Below are positions 55,503 through 63,985 of a DNA stretch of 64,000 nucleotides, piece by piece. Below the pieces are notes generated by a model. It saw only the letters and a program-made list of their open reading frames with translations. It ran no database searches and was not told the DNA's origin. The stretch comes from Peteryoungia aggregata LMG 23059 (GTDB taxonomy: Bacteria; Pseudomonadota; Alphaproteobacteria; Rhizobiales; Rhizobiaceae), in contig NZ_JAUSUW010000002.1 in the NCBI RefSeq assembly GCF_030814435.1, forward strand, positions 372,001-436,000, written 5' to 3'. The translations under genes and the position numbers were made by a program. Within the stretch, counting starts at the first letter, position 1; the number at the start of each line of letters is the position of its first letter.

Positions 55503-57461
55503 ATGACGTGTAGCAGCTTGGTGTGGACGAGGGAATATGGCCCGCGGATCGTTGCCGCGCGCCGGGGGCAAACTCCGAAACATGACCAGCGGAGCGTCGT
55601 CGACGCAACCGGTCCCCATGCTTTGGCGAGGCTGAAGACCGAGGCCGGACTGCTGCATGTGCTTGGGATCTCCAAGCCCCTGATTGCGCGAATGGCGCAA
55701 CGTGCGGCGGCGAACGGCACCTGTGTCGAGACCGAACTTTTGGCCAGTGGTGCAATCGAGGAAGAGGCCTATTTCGCCGCGCTGGCCCGCATGTACGGCC
55801 TTCCCTTCCAGGCCGAGATCGACCCTGCCCTGCTCGTCGACTACGCCCATGGCGATACCCAGCTCGTCGAGCCGCGGATGGTCCGCCTGCACCATGCCGA
55901 CCGTCCGCCTGTGATGGCCATCGTGCCCCATATCCTCCATGCTGAGGGGCTGGCGAAGCGCTTCGGTCGTCATGCCAACGGCACCGGCAGCCTGGTGGTC
56001 ACGACGCCCTCAGCGATCCGCCGGGCGATCTGGAAGGCGGGCGAAGAGCGGCGGGTCCGCACCGCCGTGAGCGCCCTGTTCGAGCATTCGCAAAGCCTGT
56101 CTGCGCGTCTGGTGGTCACCGGCGACCAGGGGTTCATTGCCGGCGCAGCGCTCTGCCTTGTAAGCCTGCTGCTACTCCTCGCCCCGATCCTTGCGACGGC
56201 CATCGCGCATTTCCTGCTCTCCCTCTTCCACACCGCAGGCCTCTTCCTAAGAATCACCGCTGTCTCGCATGGGCGTCGCCATCACCACACGAACATCTGC
56301 CTCGAAAGCCCCGGCGAGACCCTGCCCGTCTACACGGTGATGGTCGCCGTCTATCGGGAAGCGGCCGTGGTGCCGCAGCTGATTGCCGCGCTCGATGCCA
56401 TCGACTGGCCGCGCAGCCTGCTCGATGTGAAACTTGTCTGCGAGGCAGACGACCACGAGACGATCGAGGCGATCCGACTTGCTGGTCCAGGCTGCCACGT
56501 CGAGGTGGTCACGGTGCCTGCCATGGCGCCACGCACCAAGCCGAAGGCACTGACCTATGCGCTGGCCGGCGCGCGCGGCGAATTCCTGACGATCTACGAC
56601 GCCGAGGATCGACCTCATCCGCAACAGCTGCGGGAGGCCTATCACGCCTTCCGGCTCGGGCCACCCGATCTCGTCTGCCTGCAGGCACCTCTGGTGATCG
56701 GCAATCCCGGCGACAGCTGGATCAGCGCCATCTTCGCACTTGAGTATTCCGCACTGTTCCGCAGGCTTCTGCCGGCGCTCGGCTTTTATCGGCTGCCACT
56801 GCCGCTTGGCGGAACATCGAACCATTTCAAGACCGCGCTCCTGAAACGCAGTGGCGGATGGGATCCCTACAATGTCACCGAGGATGCCGATCTCGGCATG
56901 CGTCTGTGCCGCATGGGTTTTCGATCATCGACACTGACACTGCCGACCTATGAAGACGCCCCGACCGAGTTCGGCGTCTGGCTTGCACAGCGGACCCGCT
57001 GGTACAAAGGCTGGCTGCAAACATGGCTGGTGATGATGCGCCATCCCCTCCGCACGGCGCGGGAAATGGGACCGCTTTCCTTCCTCGTCTTCCAGCTTCT
57101 GGTCGGCGGCATGCTGGTGGCCGCCCTCAGCCATCCGGGGCTGATCATCTTCATCACGCTGTCGGTCCTGTCGTTGATGCAGATCCCGGCGCCCCAGCCA
57201 AACCTCTTCACCACGATGATGCTGGCAATGGACATCTTCAACATCCTCGGCAGCTATGCCGTCTTCTTCGTGCTCGGAGCCACCCCGATGAGCGACCGCG
57301 AAAAGAAGGGCATCGGTTGGAAATGGGCGATGATACCGGTCTACTGGATGGCCGTATCACTCGCGGCGTGGAAGGCCGTCATCGAACTGAGGCTCAAGCC
57401 CTTCCACTGGAACAAGACGCCGCATAAGCCAAGCCGCAGCGGATTGCCGATATCCGAGTGA
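55503..57461 (+). CDS. Family 2 glycosyltransferase with MshEN/T2SE-like N-terminal domain
   Basis: This roughly 652-residue membrane enzyme has an N-terminal region (about 30-190) resembling the T2SS-E/MshEN domain (LLASGAIEEEAYFAALARMY, then GLPFQAEIDP), which in related proteins can bind c-di-GMP. Two helices near residue 210-260 precede a GT-2 catalytic domain. Its motifs are VMVAVYREAAVVPQLIAALD, AEDRPHPQQ (DXD-like metal site), TEDADLGMRL (the conserved ED) and QRTRWYKGWLQTW (the QRXRW processivity motif). C-terminal helices follow. These features suggest a processive polysaccharide synthase. The start is uncertain between 55446, 55503 and 55521. Confidence 0.88.
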   Translation: MTCSSLVWTREYGPRIVAARRGQTPKHDQRSVVDATGPHALARLKTEAGLLHVLGISKPLIARMAQRAAANGTCVETELLASGAIEEEAYFAALARMYGLPFQAEIDPALLVDYAHGDTQLVEPRMVRLHHADRPPVMAIVPHILHAEGLAKRFGRHANGTGSLVVTTPSAIRRAIWKAGEERRVRTAVSALFEHSQSLSARLVVTGDQGFIAGAALCLVSLLLLLAPILATAIAHFLLSLFHTAGLFLRITAVSHGRRHHHTNICLESPGETLPVYTVMVAVYREAAVVPQLIAALDAIDWPRSLLDVKLVCEADDHETIEAIRLAGPGCHVEVVTVPAMAPRTKPKALTYALAGARGEFLTIYDAEDRPHPQQLREAYHAFRLGPPDLVCLQAPLVIGNPGDSWISAIFALEYSALFRRLLPALGFYRLPLPLGGTSNHFKTALLKRSGGWDPYNVTEDADLGMRLCRMGFRSSTLTLPTYEDAPTEFGVWLAQRTRWYKGWLQTWLVMMRHPLRTAREMGPLSFLVFQLLVGGMLVAALSHPGLIIFITLSVLSLMQIPAPQPNLFTTMMLAMDIFNILGSYAVFFVLGATPMSDREKKGIGWKWAMIPVYWMAVSLAAWKAVIELRLKPFHWNKTPHKPSRSGLPISE

Positions 57462-57537
57462 CTGGCTGCATCGTGGCGAGTGCAGGCCTACGCCTTATGC
57501 GAGCCGGGAAAATGATCGCGTCCTACAGGAGGAATGC

Positions 57538-57611
57538 TGGAGCGGGTGAAGGGAATCGAACCCTCGTATTCAGCTTGGGAAGCTGCTGCTCTACCATTGA
57601 GCTACACCCGC
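57538..57611 (-). tRNA. tRNA-Gly (anticodon CCC)
   Basis: On the minus strand the sequence begins GCGGGTGTAGCTCAATGGTA and closes with the complementary CACCCGC, giving a 7-bp acceptor stem. The D-arm GAGC region, anticodon loop TTCCCAA (anticodon CCC) and T-arm GGTTCGATTCC are all present. The CCA end is encoded. The 3' side lies close to the glycosyltransferase end. Confidence 0.95.
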
Positions 57612-57682
57612 GACGGGGAGAGGAATCCAACAGTTCGCTGCTGGTGTCAAGCGCTGGGGGGATGACTTGGCCGACGCCCTTG

Positions 57683-58783
57683 TCACTCCGGCAGGCGGAA
57701 GTGCTTCGACAGCTTAAGCCCCTGCGCCTGATAGTTGGAGCCGAGTCCCGTGCCGTAGAGGCCATCCGGGCGCTCCTGCATGTGTTCGTAGACCAGGCGG
57801 CCGATAACCTGGCCGTGCTCGAGGATGAAGGGCACTTCGTGGCTGCGGACTTCCAGAACCGCGCGGCTGCCCGAGCCTCCCGCCGGTGCATGACCGAAGC
57901 CGGGGTCGAAGAAGCCCGCATAGTGTACGCGAAACTCACCGACCAACGGGTCATAGGGCGTCATCTCGGCGGCATAGAGCGGTGGTACATGCACGGCTTC
58001 ATTGGAGACGAGGATATAGAACTCGTCCGGATCGAGGATCAGTTCGTCGCGGCCCCGGCTGTAGAGCGGCTCCCAGAAATCCAGCACATCGTGCGCATCC
58101 TTGCGGTCGACGTCGATGACCGAGGTATGGTGCTTGCCGCGATAGCCGATCAGCCCTTGCGGGCCCGAGCCCTGCAGGTCGATTGACAGTGCAATGCCGC
58201 CGCCCGAGACGTTCGGCATATCGCTGGCGACCAGCGTCTCGGCCTTGTGGAGATCGAAGAGTTCTGACTCGCCCAGCAGCGCGTGGCCGGTGCGGAAGCG
58301 GATCTGCGAGAGGCGGGAACCACGGCGCACGATGATGGGGAAGGTGCGGGGCGAGATTTCAAGGTAGAGCTGGCCCTTGTAGCCGGCCGGCACCTTGTCG
58401 AATTCCTGAGCGTAGTCGACCATCACGCGGGTGAATATGTCGAGACGTCCGGTCGAGCTTTTCGGATTGGCAGAGGCCGAAATCTCCGGCGGCAGGTCGA
58501 GGCTCTCCATCAGCGGCACGATGTAGACGCAACCGGTTTCCAGCACAGCACCGTTTTCGAGGTCGATTTCGTGCAGGGTAAGCCGCTCCAGCTTTTCGGC
58601 AACCGTGTGCCCCCTGCCCGGCATGAAGCTCGCGCGCACCCGGATTGCCTTGCCGCCCAGACGCAGGTCGAGGCTTGCCGGCTGGATCTGATCCTTGTCG
58701 AGCATCACCTCGCTCTTCAGCTGGCCGCCGCCGAACAAGGCACCGATGGCGCGATCGGCCAGAATGCCGGGTTTACTGGTCAT
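57683..58783 (-). CDS. dcd: Double-length 2'-deoxycytidine 5'-triphosphate deaminase
   Basis: This 366-residue enzyme converts dCTP to dUTP for thymidylate synthesis. It holds two tandem Dcd/dUTPase-like halves. The first has ASLDLRLGGKAIRV, SANPKSSTGRLDIFTRV (the conserved Ser-Ser-x-Gly-Arg motif) and a catalytic-type region YKGQLYLEISPRTFP; the second has RVHYAGFFDPGFGHAPAGG and SGSRAVLEVRSHEVPF. Typical single-domain Dcd has about 190 residues; the long form is known in alphaproteobacteria. The start at 58783 follows AGGATAGAG. Confidence 0.9.
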   Translation of the reverse strand: MTSKPGILADRAIGALFGGGQLKSEVMLDKDQIQPASLDLRLGGKAIRVRASFMPGRGHTVAEKLERLTLHEIDLENGAVLETGCVYIVPLMESLDLPPEISASANPKSSTGRLDIFTRVMVDYAQEFDKVPAGYKGQLYLEISPRTFPIIVRRGSRLSQIRFRTGHALLGESELFDLHKAETLVASDMPNVSGGGIALSIDLQGSGPQGLIGYRGKHHTSVIDVDRKDAHDVLDFWEPLYSRGRDELILDPDEFYILVSNEAVHVPPLYAAEMTPYDPLVGEFRVHYAGFFDPGFGHAPAGGSGSRAVLEVRSHEVPFILEHGQVIGRLVYEHMQERPDGLYGTGLGSNYQAQGLKLSKHFRLPE

Positions 58784-58826
58784 TTTCTCTATCCTGTTTG
58801 TGTCCGACAAAACCAAAGCCCGCCAA

Positions 58827-58855
58827 TTGACGCAAGGCCCGTGAAGGCGTAAGGC
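58827..58855 (+). promoter_or_regulatory. Candidate metZ promoter
   Basis: TTGACG (58827-58832) and TAAGGC (58850-58855) are spaced by 17 bp, fitting a sigma-70-like promoter with a good -35 and a poor -10. The implied transcription start lies just before the SAM-II riboswitch. Confidence 0.45.
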
Positions 58856-58859
58856 AGCC

Positions 58860-58925
58860 TTATCCCGTGGTGATTTGGCCGGTCGGCTTGCAGCCACGTT
58901 AAACAAGTGGCTAAATAGACCGGGT
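58860..58925 (+). ncRNA. SAM-II riboswitch upstream of metZ
   Basis: The leader contains the SAM-II core: CGTGGTGATTTGG (58866 onward), CGGCTTGCAGCCACGTTAAA and CAAGTGGCTAAA. P1 pairs CGTGG (58866-58870) with CCACG (58894-58898). CUUG (58887-58890) can pair with CAAG (58904-58907), as in the SAM-II pseudoknot. Known SAM-II RNAs in alphaproteobacteria precede methionine biosynthesis genes and switch them off when SAM is plentiful. The downstream terminator suggests transcriptional control. Confidence 0.9.
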
Positions 58926-58929
58926 TCCC

Positions 58930-58961
58930 AAAACCGGTCCGTTTTCGCGACCGGTTTTTTT
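58930..58961 (+). terminator. Rho-independent terminator within the metZ leader
   Basis: A 10-bp stem AAAACCGGTC (58930-58939) / GACCGGTTTT (58949-58958) is followed by further T. It lies between the SAM-II aptamer and the metZ ATG, so it probably attenuates metZ. Its 5' arm can also pair with GACCGG at 58918-58923. Confidence 0.88.
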
Positions 58962-58980
58962 GTGTTCGAAAGGCACCCAC

Positions 58981-60159
58981 ATGAGCAAGAACTGGCGCCC
59001 GGCAACGAAACTGGTCCATGGCGGCACGCTGCGCTCCCCCTATGGCGAGACGTCGGAAGCGATCTTCCTGACCCAGGGCTTCGTCTATGAGAGCTCAGAG
59101 GCAGCCGAAGCCCGTTTCAAGGGTGAAAACGACGGCTATATCTATGCCCGCTATGGCAGCCCGACCAACGACATGTTCGAGAAGCGCATGTGCATGCTGG
59201 AAGGCGCCGAGGATTCGCGCGCCATGGCCTCCGGCATGGCCGCCGTTGCCGCCGCCGTGCTCTGCCAGGTGAAGGCCGGCGACCATATCGTCGCGGCGCG
59301 CGCCCTGTTCGGCTCCTGCCGTTATGTCGTCGAGACGCTGGCGCCGCGCTATGGCGTGGAATGCACTCTGGTCGACGGTCGCGATCTCGCCAACTGGGAA
59401 GCGGCCATCCGCCCGAACACCAAGGTCATGTTCCTCGAAAGCCCGACCAACCCGACGCTCGAGGTGATCGACGTTGCCGGTGTCGCCAAGCTCGCAAACC
59501 AGATCGGCGCAAAGCTGATCGTCGACAACGTCTTTGCGACGCCCCTCTTCCAGAAACCGCTCGAACTCGGTGCGCATGTCGTCGTCTATTCCGCGACCAA
59601 GCACATCGATGGTCAGGGCCGCTGCCTCGGCGGCGTGGTGCTCTCGTCGAAGGAATGGATCAACGAGAACCTGCACGACTATTTCCGCCACACCGGCCCG
59701 GCCATGTCGCCGTTCAATGCCTGGACGCTTCTCAAGGGCATCGAGACGCTGCCGCTGCGCGTCAAGCAGCAGACCAGCACGGCAGCGGCGATCGCCGATT
59801 TCCTTGCTGAACAGGGTGCGATCGCCAAGGTGATCTATCCAGGGCGCGCGGACCACCCGCAGGCCGACATCATCGCCAAGCAGATGACCGGGGGCTCGAC
59901 GCTGCTCTGCTTCGAGATGAAGGGTGGCAAGGAAGCGGCCTTCAAGCTGCAGAACGCGCTTGAAATCATCAAGATCTCGAACAACCTTGGTGACGCGAAG
60001 AGCCTGATCACCCATCCTGCGACGACGACACACAAGAACCTCTCGGATGAGGCGCGGGCAGAACTCGGTATTTCAGGCGGCACCGTCCGGCTGTCCTGCG
60101 GGATCGAGGACACGCAGGACCTGCTGGATGACATCAGCCAGGCTCTCAAGGGCCTCTGA
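58981..60159 (+). CDS. metZ: O-succinylhomoserine sulfhydrylase MetZ
   Basis: This 392-residue PLP enzyme of the Cys/Met metabolism family makes homocysteine from O-succinylhomoserine and sulfide. Motifs are [44 protein letters not shown] and the PLP-lysine segment [18 protein letters not shown]. The start at 58981 ([10 protein letters not shown]) lies about 20 bp after the leader terminator. An upstream in-frame start at 58960 would lie within the terminator. The preceding SAM-II riboswitch confirms the methionine role; metZ is preferred over metB or metY by its motifs and context. Confidence 0.95.
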   Translation: MSKNWRPATKLVHGGTLRSPYGETSEAIFLTQGFVYESSEAAEARFKGENDGYIYARYGSPTNDMFEKRMCMLEGAEDSRAMASGMAAVAAAVLCQVKAGDHIVAARALFGSCRYVVETLAPRYGVECTLVDGRDLANWEAAIRPNTKVMFLESPTNPTLEVIDVAGVAKLANQIGAKLIVDNVFATPLFQKPLELGAHVVVYSATKHIDGQGRCLGGVVLSSKEWINENLHDYFRHTGPAMSPFNAWTLLKGIETLPLRVKQQTSTAAAIADFLAEQGAIAKVIYPGRADHPQADIIAKQMTGGSTLLCFEMKGGKEAAFKLQNALEIIKISNNLGDAKSLITHPATTTHKNLSDEARAELGISGGTVRLSCGIEDTQDLLDDISQALKGL

Positions 60160-60352
60160 AGCGGCGACAGGGCCCGCCGATCGTGCAAAAATTTCAGCCG
60201 CGAGACACCTCGCGGCTGAGCGATTGCCCTTGACGCGATCAGTTGCGTGGTTATCCCTTGAATCCTCATGGCTTTCGTTGCGGCATCATGGTGCCGCCAC
60301 AATGAGCGCCATGTCTGTCATCATCGCAGGCAAGTTTTCGCAGGGTTCAGGC

Positions 60353-60745
60353 ATGTATCGCGCACTGACACGGGACATAGAGGTTCAGGTCGAACCTTAC
60401 TATCTCGAGGAACAGTCCGACCCCGATGACAGCCGCTATGTCTGGGGCTACCGGATCGTGATCTCAAACCACTCCGGCAAGCCCGTGCGCCTGACCCATC
60501 GCTACTGGCACATCACGGACCAGAACGGCCAGGTGGACGAAGTCAGCGGACCCGGCGTCGTGGGGGAGCAGCCACGTCTTGATCCGGGCGACAGCTATGA
60601 ATATTCCTCCGGCTGCCCGCTCGATACGCCATCGGGCATGATGTACGGCACCTATCGGATGGAGACCGACGACGGCGAAGCCTTCGACGTCGCGATCCCT
60701 GCCTTTTCGCTCGACAGTCCGGGCATGGTGCGGACTCTGAATTGA
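60353..60745 (+). CDS. apaG: Co2+/Mg2+ efflux-associated protein ApaG
   Basis: This 130-residue protein matches Apa[58 protein letters not shown], and [20 protein letters not shown], a fibronectin-III-like fold. The start at 60353 matches family length; the frame is open far upstream. Function is not well defined. It is followed by the MYG1 gene. The 60160-60352 gap holds only a TCAGCCGCGAG hairpin. Confidence 0.93.
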   Translation: MYRALTRDIEVQVEPYYLEEQSDPDDSRYVWGYRIVISNHSGKPVRLTHRYWHITDQNGQVDEVSGPGVVGEQPRLDPGDSYEYSSGCPLDTPSGMMYGTYRMETDDGEAFDVAIPAFSLDSPGMVRTLN

Positions 60746-60825
60746 CGATTTTCAGTTGAGTTGAGGCCCACCTGCGGTTATCTGGTGCATCGTATTTGCA
60801 CCGTCATCCAAGGGTCCCAACCGGC

Positions 60826-61770
60826 ATGAGCCTCGCATTTCTCGTCACCCACAGCGGTGGCTTCCATGCCGACGAACTGCTTTCGACCGTCATTCTGACG
60901 CGGCTTCATCCGCAGGCCAGGATTGTTCGCAGCCGTGCGTCAGAGTGGATCACACCGGCGCCCGACCGGATCATCTACGATGTCGGCGGCGCCTATGACG
61001 CGGCCACGCAGATCTTCGACCACCATCAGCGGGGCGCACCGCTGCGTGACGACGGCCAGCCCTACAGCTCCTTCGGCCTGATCTGGAAACATTACGGCCA
61101 GGATTATCTTCTTGCGCTCGGCGTTCCCTCTGCTCATGTCGAAGCAGTGCATCGTGGTTTCGACGAGAAATTCGTGCTGCCGATCGACCTCCTGGACAAT
61201 GGCGCACTGAGCCCCGCGACCGCGGGGCCGCTTGCCGGTCTGACGCTGCCCAGTCTGCTGGAGACCCTCAAGCCGGTCTTCGATGACAAAGAGGCCGGCG
61301 CCGACGATCGCGGCTTCCATGCGGCACTGAGCATCGCGCGTGCGCTGGTCGAGGCAGGCATCGCCCAGCGTGCCGCCAAGATCCGCGCCGAGAGCATGGT
61401 GCTCGACGCCATCGCCGCAACGGGCGACCGCCGCATCCTGGAACTGCCGATGGGCATGCCCTTCCGGCCGGCCATCGTGAAGGCGGGGGCCGACCACCTG
61501 TTGTTCGTCGTCCATCCACGCGACAAGGACTGGTGCATTACCGGAATTCGGCGCTCCGAGGAGGGCTTCGACCAGCGTGCCGACCTGCCGCTTGCCTGGG
61601 CGGGGTTGAGCAATGGCGATCTGGAGGCCGTCTGCGGTGTACAGGGCGCCACATTCTGCCACAATGCGCGCTTCATTGCTGCTGCCTCGACTCGTGAGGC
61701 GATCCTCTTGATGGCGGATCTGGCGGTCGAGGCCGCTCTGGCGGTGCCTCGCCCGACCAACACACAGTGA
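60826..61770 (+). CDS. MYG1-family (DHH superfamily) protein
   Basis: This 314-residue metal-dependent hydrolase homologue has the N-terminal motif FLVTHSGGFHADELLSTVIL. Its DHH-type motif is IFDHHQRGAPLR, followed by YSSFGLIWKHYG. The middle has LPIDLLDNGA, and the C-terminal half RDKDWCITGIRRSEEGFDQR with CVQGATFCHNARF-like residues. Eukaryotic MYG1 is a mitochondrial 3'-5' RNA exonuclease; the bacterial activity is presumed similar but untested. The start at 60826 fits the family N-terminus. Confidence 0.92.
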   Translation: MSLAFLVTHSGGFHADELLSTVILTRLHPQARIVRSRASEWITPAPDRIIYDVGGAYDAATQIFDHHQRGAPLRDDGQPYSSFGLIWKHYGQDYLLALGVPSAHVEAVHRGFDEKFVLPIDLLDNGALSPATAGPLAGLTLPSLLETLKPVFDDKEAGADDRGFHAALSIARALVEAGIAQRAAKIRAESMVLDAIAATGDRRILELPMGMPFRPAIVKAGADHLLFVVHPRDKDWCITGIRRSEEGFDQRADLPLAWAGLSNGDLEAVCGVQGATFCHNARFIAAASTREAILLMADLAVEAALAVPRPTNTQ

Positions 61771-61840
61771 TCATCCGGGGCCGGTAACGCCTGACCTGAG
61801 ACGGATATCGACCGGGCCCACGGCGACCCGGCTTCCGGCA

Positions 61841-63814
61841 TCAGGCTGCGCTCGCGTCGTCGACCGGGCGTTCCGGCTTGAGGAGCAGTCTCAGGACGTC
61901 GCGTTGCGGCATCGGCCTGCCGAAAAGATAGCCCTGGATCAACTGCGGAGCGAGCGGGGCCAGCGTCGACATCTCCGCCTCGGTTTCGACCCCCTCCAGC
62001 ACGCATTTGAGATCAAGGTTGCGGCATAGCGTGATGATGCCGGCCACGATCTCGCGCGAGGTGGCGCTGTCGGTCACCTTGCGCACGAAGCTCTTGTCGA
62101 TCTTCACCTTGTCGAGCGGCAATTGGTCGATGTATTCGAAACTGGAATAGCCCGAGCCGAAATCGTCGAGCGCGATCTTGAAGCCCGCAGCAGAGAGATC
62201 TTCCAGGAGAACGCGCGAGGCAGCAATATCCTTCATCACCGCCGTTTCGGTGATCTCGAACTCGATGCGAGCTGGATCGATGGCACGCCCATGCACCTGC
62301 GCCACAAGGGAGAAGACGAAGGCCCGGTCGGCGAGATCCTGGGCCGAGAGATTGAAGGAGACGGTGATGTCGTCCGGCCAGAGATCCAGCGCATCGAGGG
62401 CCTTGCCGAAGAGGACCCGGGTCACCTGCTGAATGAGGCCGGCACGCTCTGCCGCACGGATGAAGCGGTCGGGGCGAACCGGGCCGAGCACGGGGCTCTG
62501 CCAGCGGGCAAGCGCCTCGAAGCTGACGACCCGGCCTGCGGCCACATCGTGCTGCGGCTGGAACAGTAGATGAAACTCCTCTTCCATCCGCGCCTCGCGA
62601 AGCGCGCGCTCGAGGGCCAGGCTTTCGCGCATCTCCTTGTCCTGATTGACGGTGAAGATCACGGAGTGATGGCGGGCGAACTGCTTCCCGTGATAGAGCG
62701 AGAAATCCGCCTTCTCGTAGATCTGGCGAGCGGTTGTGCCCATGGTCGGGAAGTGAGCAAAGCCGATGGTACCGCTGATGGAGAGTTGCAGGGGCTGGAG
62801 ATCGTACTCCCGGCTGATGTCGTCGATGAGACTGTTGCCGAAAGCCTCGACTTCAGCGCCGCTCGGTCCCCCCTCAATGACAATGGCGAATTCATCGCCA
62901 CCGATACGACCAAAATCGATTCCTTCCTTGTGGCGGAGCTTCAGCCTCTCGACGACCTCGCAGAGAACATGGTCACCGACGGCATGGCCATAGATATCAT
63001 TGATCGACTTGAAGCCGTCGAGATCCAGGATTCCGACCCAGAACGGCTTCTGCTCCTCGACCAACCCCTCGATGCGAGAAAAGATCGAGCGCCGGTTGGC
63101 GATACCCGTCAGACTGTCGCGGGACGCAAGTTGGTCCGCCAAAAGGCGCGCATCAATCTGGCGAAGGATTGCCTTGCGCAGCAGGCTCGCCATGCCGAAT
63201 GACGCGAAGGACGTTGCCAGACCGATAAAGACGAACTGACTGGCGACCTCAGGAGAGGCCTGACCGGAAAACCAGAAGAGGCTGCCGATCGAAAGGGCAA
63301 CGCTTGTGAGCGTCGTTCTCAGCGTCACGCCCGTGGTCGAAAACACCACCGCCATCAGCACGAAGTAGATCAGCTTCTGCTCCTCGAAGTTCAGGAGCAT
63401 GTAGGCCACGACATTGGAATACATCAGCAGGTTAGTGACGAAGCCGACGATCTCCAGCCTCTGCAAGGAGGTCCGCTTCGCCGGCAGGAGACCCCAGCGA
63501 AAGACCGTGTAGGAAACCGCCGTCAGCAGGCTTATCCCGCCAAGGATCAGCAGGTTGGTCCCGCTCTCGTCGCGCCAATGGAGCCATGTCACAAGGAAAT
63601 AATAGGCTGCCCCTGGCAGCAGAAAGCCCCGGACGATCGGTCGATAGGCTTCCGCCATGGCCCGACGGCGGGTCGCACTCGTCCAGACCCGGTAGTTCCG
63701 CACAATAGCTCTTCCCATGGTGGAGAAGGACCACCAGCGGGCATTTTCATGCGTTTCGGCGGTCAGTCGCTGATGACCGTCCGCCGCGTGTTGCGACAAA
63801 TCCATGCCCGGCAT
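61841..63814 (-). CDS. Membrane-anchored diguanylate cyclase/phosphodiesterase (GGDEF-EAL)
   Basis: This roughly 657-residue protein has about six membrane helices (about 65-215), a GGDEF domain (about 225-395; GIANRR, LDLDGFKSINDIYGHAVGDH and the intact RIGGDEFAIVI) and an EAL domain (about 405-645; VVSFEALARW, FNLSAQDL, FEITETAVMKD, ALDDFGSGYSSF and LEGVETEAE). Both c-di-GMP synthesis and hydrolysis motifs are intact, so either or both activities are possible. The start is uncertain between TTG 63820, ATG 63814 and ATG 63805. Confidence 0.93.
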   Translation of the reverse strand: MPGMDLSQHAADGHQRLTAETHENARWWSFSTMGRAIVRNYRVWTSATRRRAMAEAYRPIVRGFLLPGAAYYFLVTWLHWRDESGTNLLILGGISLLTAVSYTVFRWGLLPAKRTSLQRLEIVGFVTNLLMYSNVVAYMLLNFEEQKLIYFVLMAVVFSTTGVTLRTTLTSVALSIGSLFWFSGQASPEVASQFVFIGLATSFASFGMASLLRKAILRQIDARLLADQLASRDSLTGIANRRSIFSRIEGLVEEQKPFWVGILDLDGFKSINDIYGHAVGDHVLCEVVERLKLRHKEGIDFGRIGGDEFAIVIEGGPSGAEVEAFGNSLIDDISREYDLQPLQLSISGTIGFAHFPTMGTTARQIYEKADFSLYHGKQFARHHSVIFTVNQDKEMRESLALERALREARMEEEFHLLFQPQHDVAAGRVVSFEALARWQSPVLGPVRPDRFIRAAERAGLIQQVTRVLFGKALDALDLWPDDITVSFNLSAQDLADRAFVFSLVAQVHGRAIDPARIEFEITETAVMKDIAASRVLLEDLSAAGFKIALDDFGSGYSSFEYIDQLPLDKVKIDKSFVRKVTDSATSREIVAGIITLCRNLDLKCVLEGVETEAEMSTLAPLAPQLIQGYLFGRPMPQRDVLRLLLKPERPVDDASAA

Positions 63815-63947
63815 CCCCAAAGCGCTCAGGGCAGCCTACGGCAGAACCATTTAGAATAGCTGAATATGTAGATTGTAATGCAACGCATACGATTTCAGCA
63901 CGAGAGCGTAGCCATCGTACAGGACAGCGTCAGAAGCGGATGCAAAG

Positions 63948-63968
63948 AGGGCCGGTCACCCGGCCCTT
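63948..63968 (-). terminator. Probable intrinsic terminator at the right edge
   Basis: An 8-bp stem AGGGCCGG / CCGGCCCT with a 4-base loop TCAC. Read on the minus strand it is followed by CTTT and lies just after a possible stop codon at 63986-63988. Confidence 0.55.
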
Positions 63969-63985
63969 GATGAGAAAACTGCAGT

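Noticed and set aside
60194-60219. Perfect hairpin TCAGCCGCGAG / CTCGCGGCTGA after metZ
   Set aside because: No T-run follows on the plus strand; the minus-strand side has T but no gene ends there. It is not called as a terminator, though it may still stabilise the metZ mRNA end.
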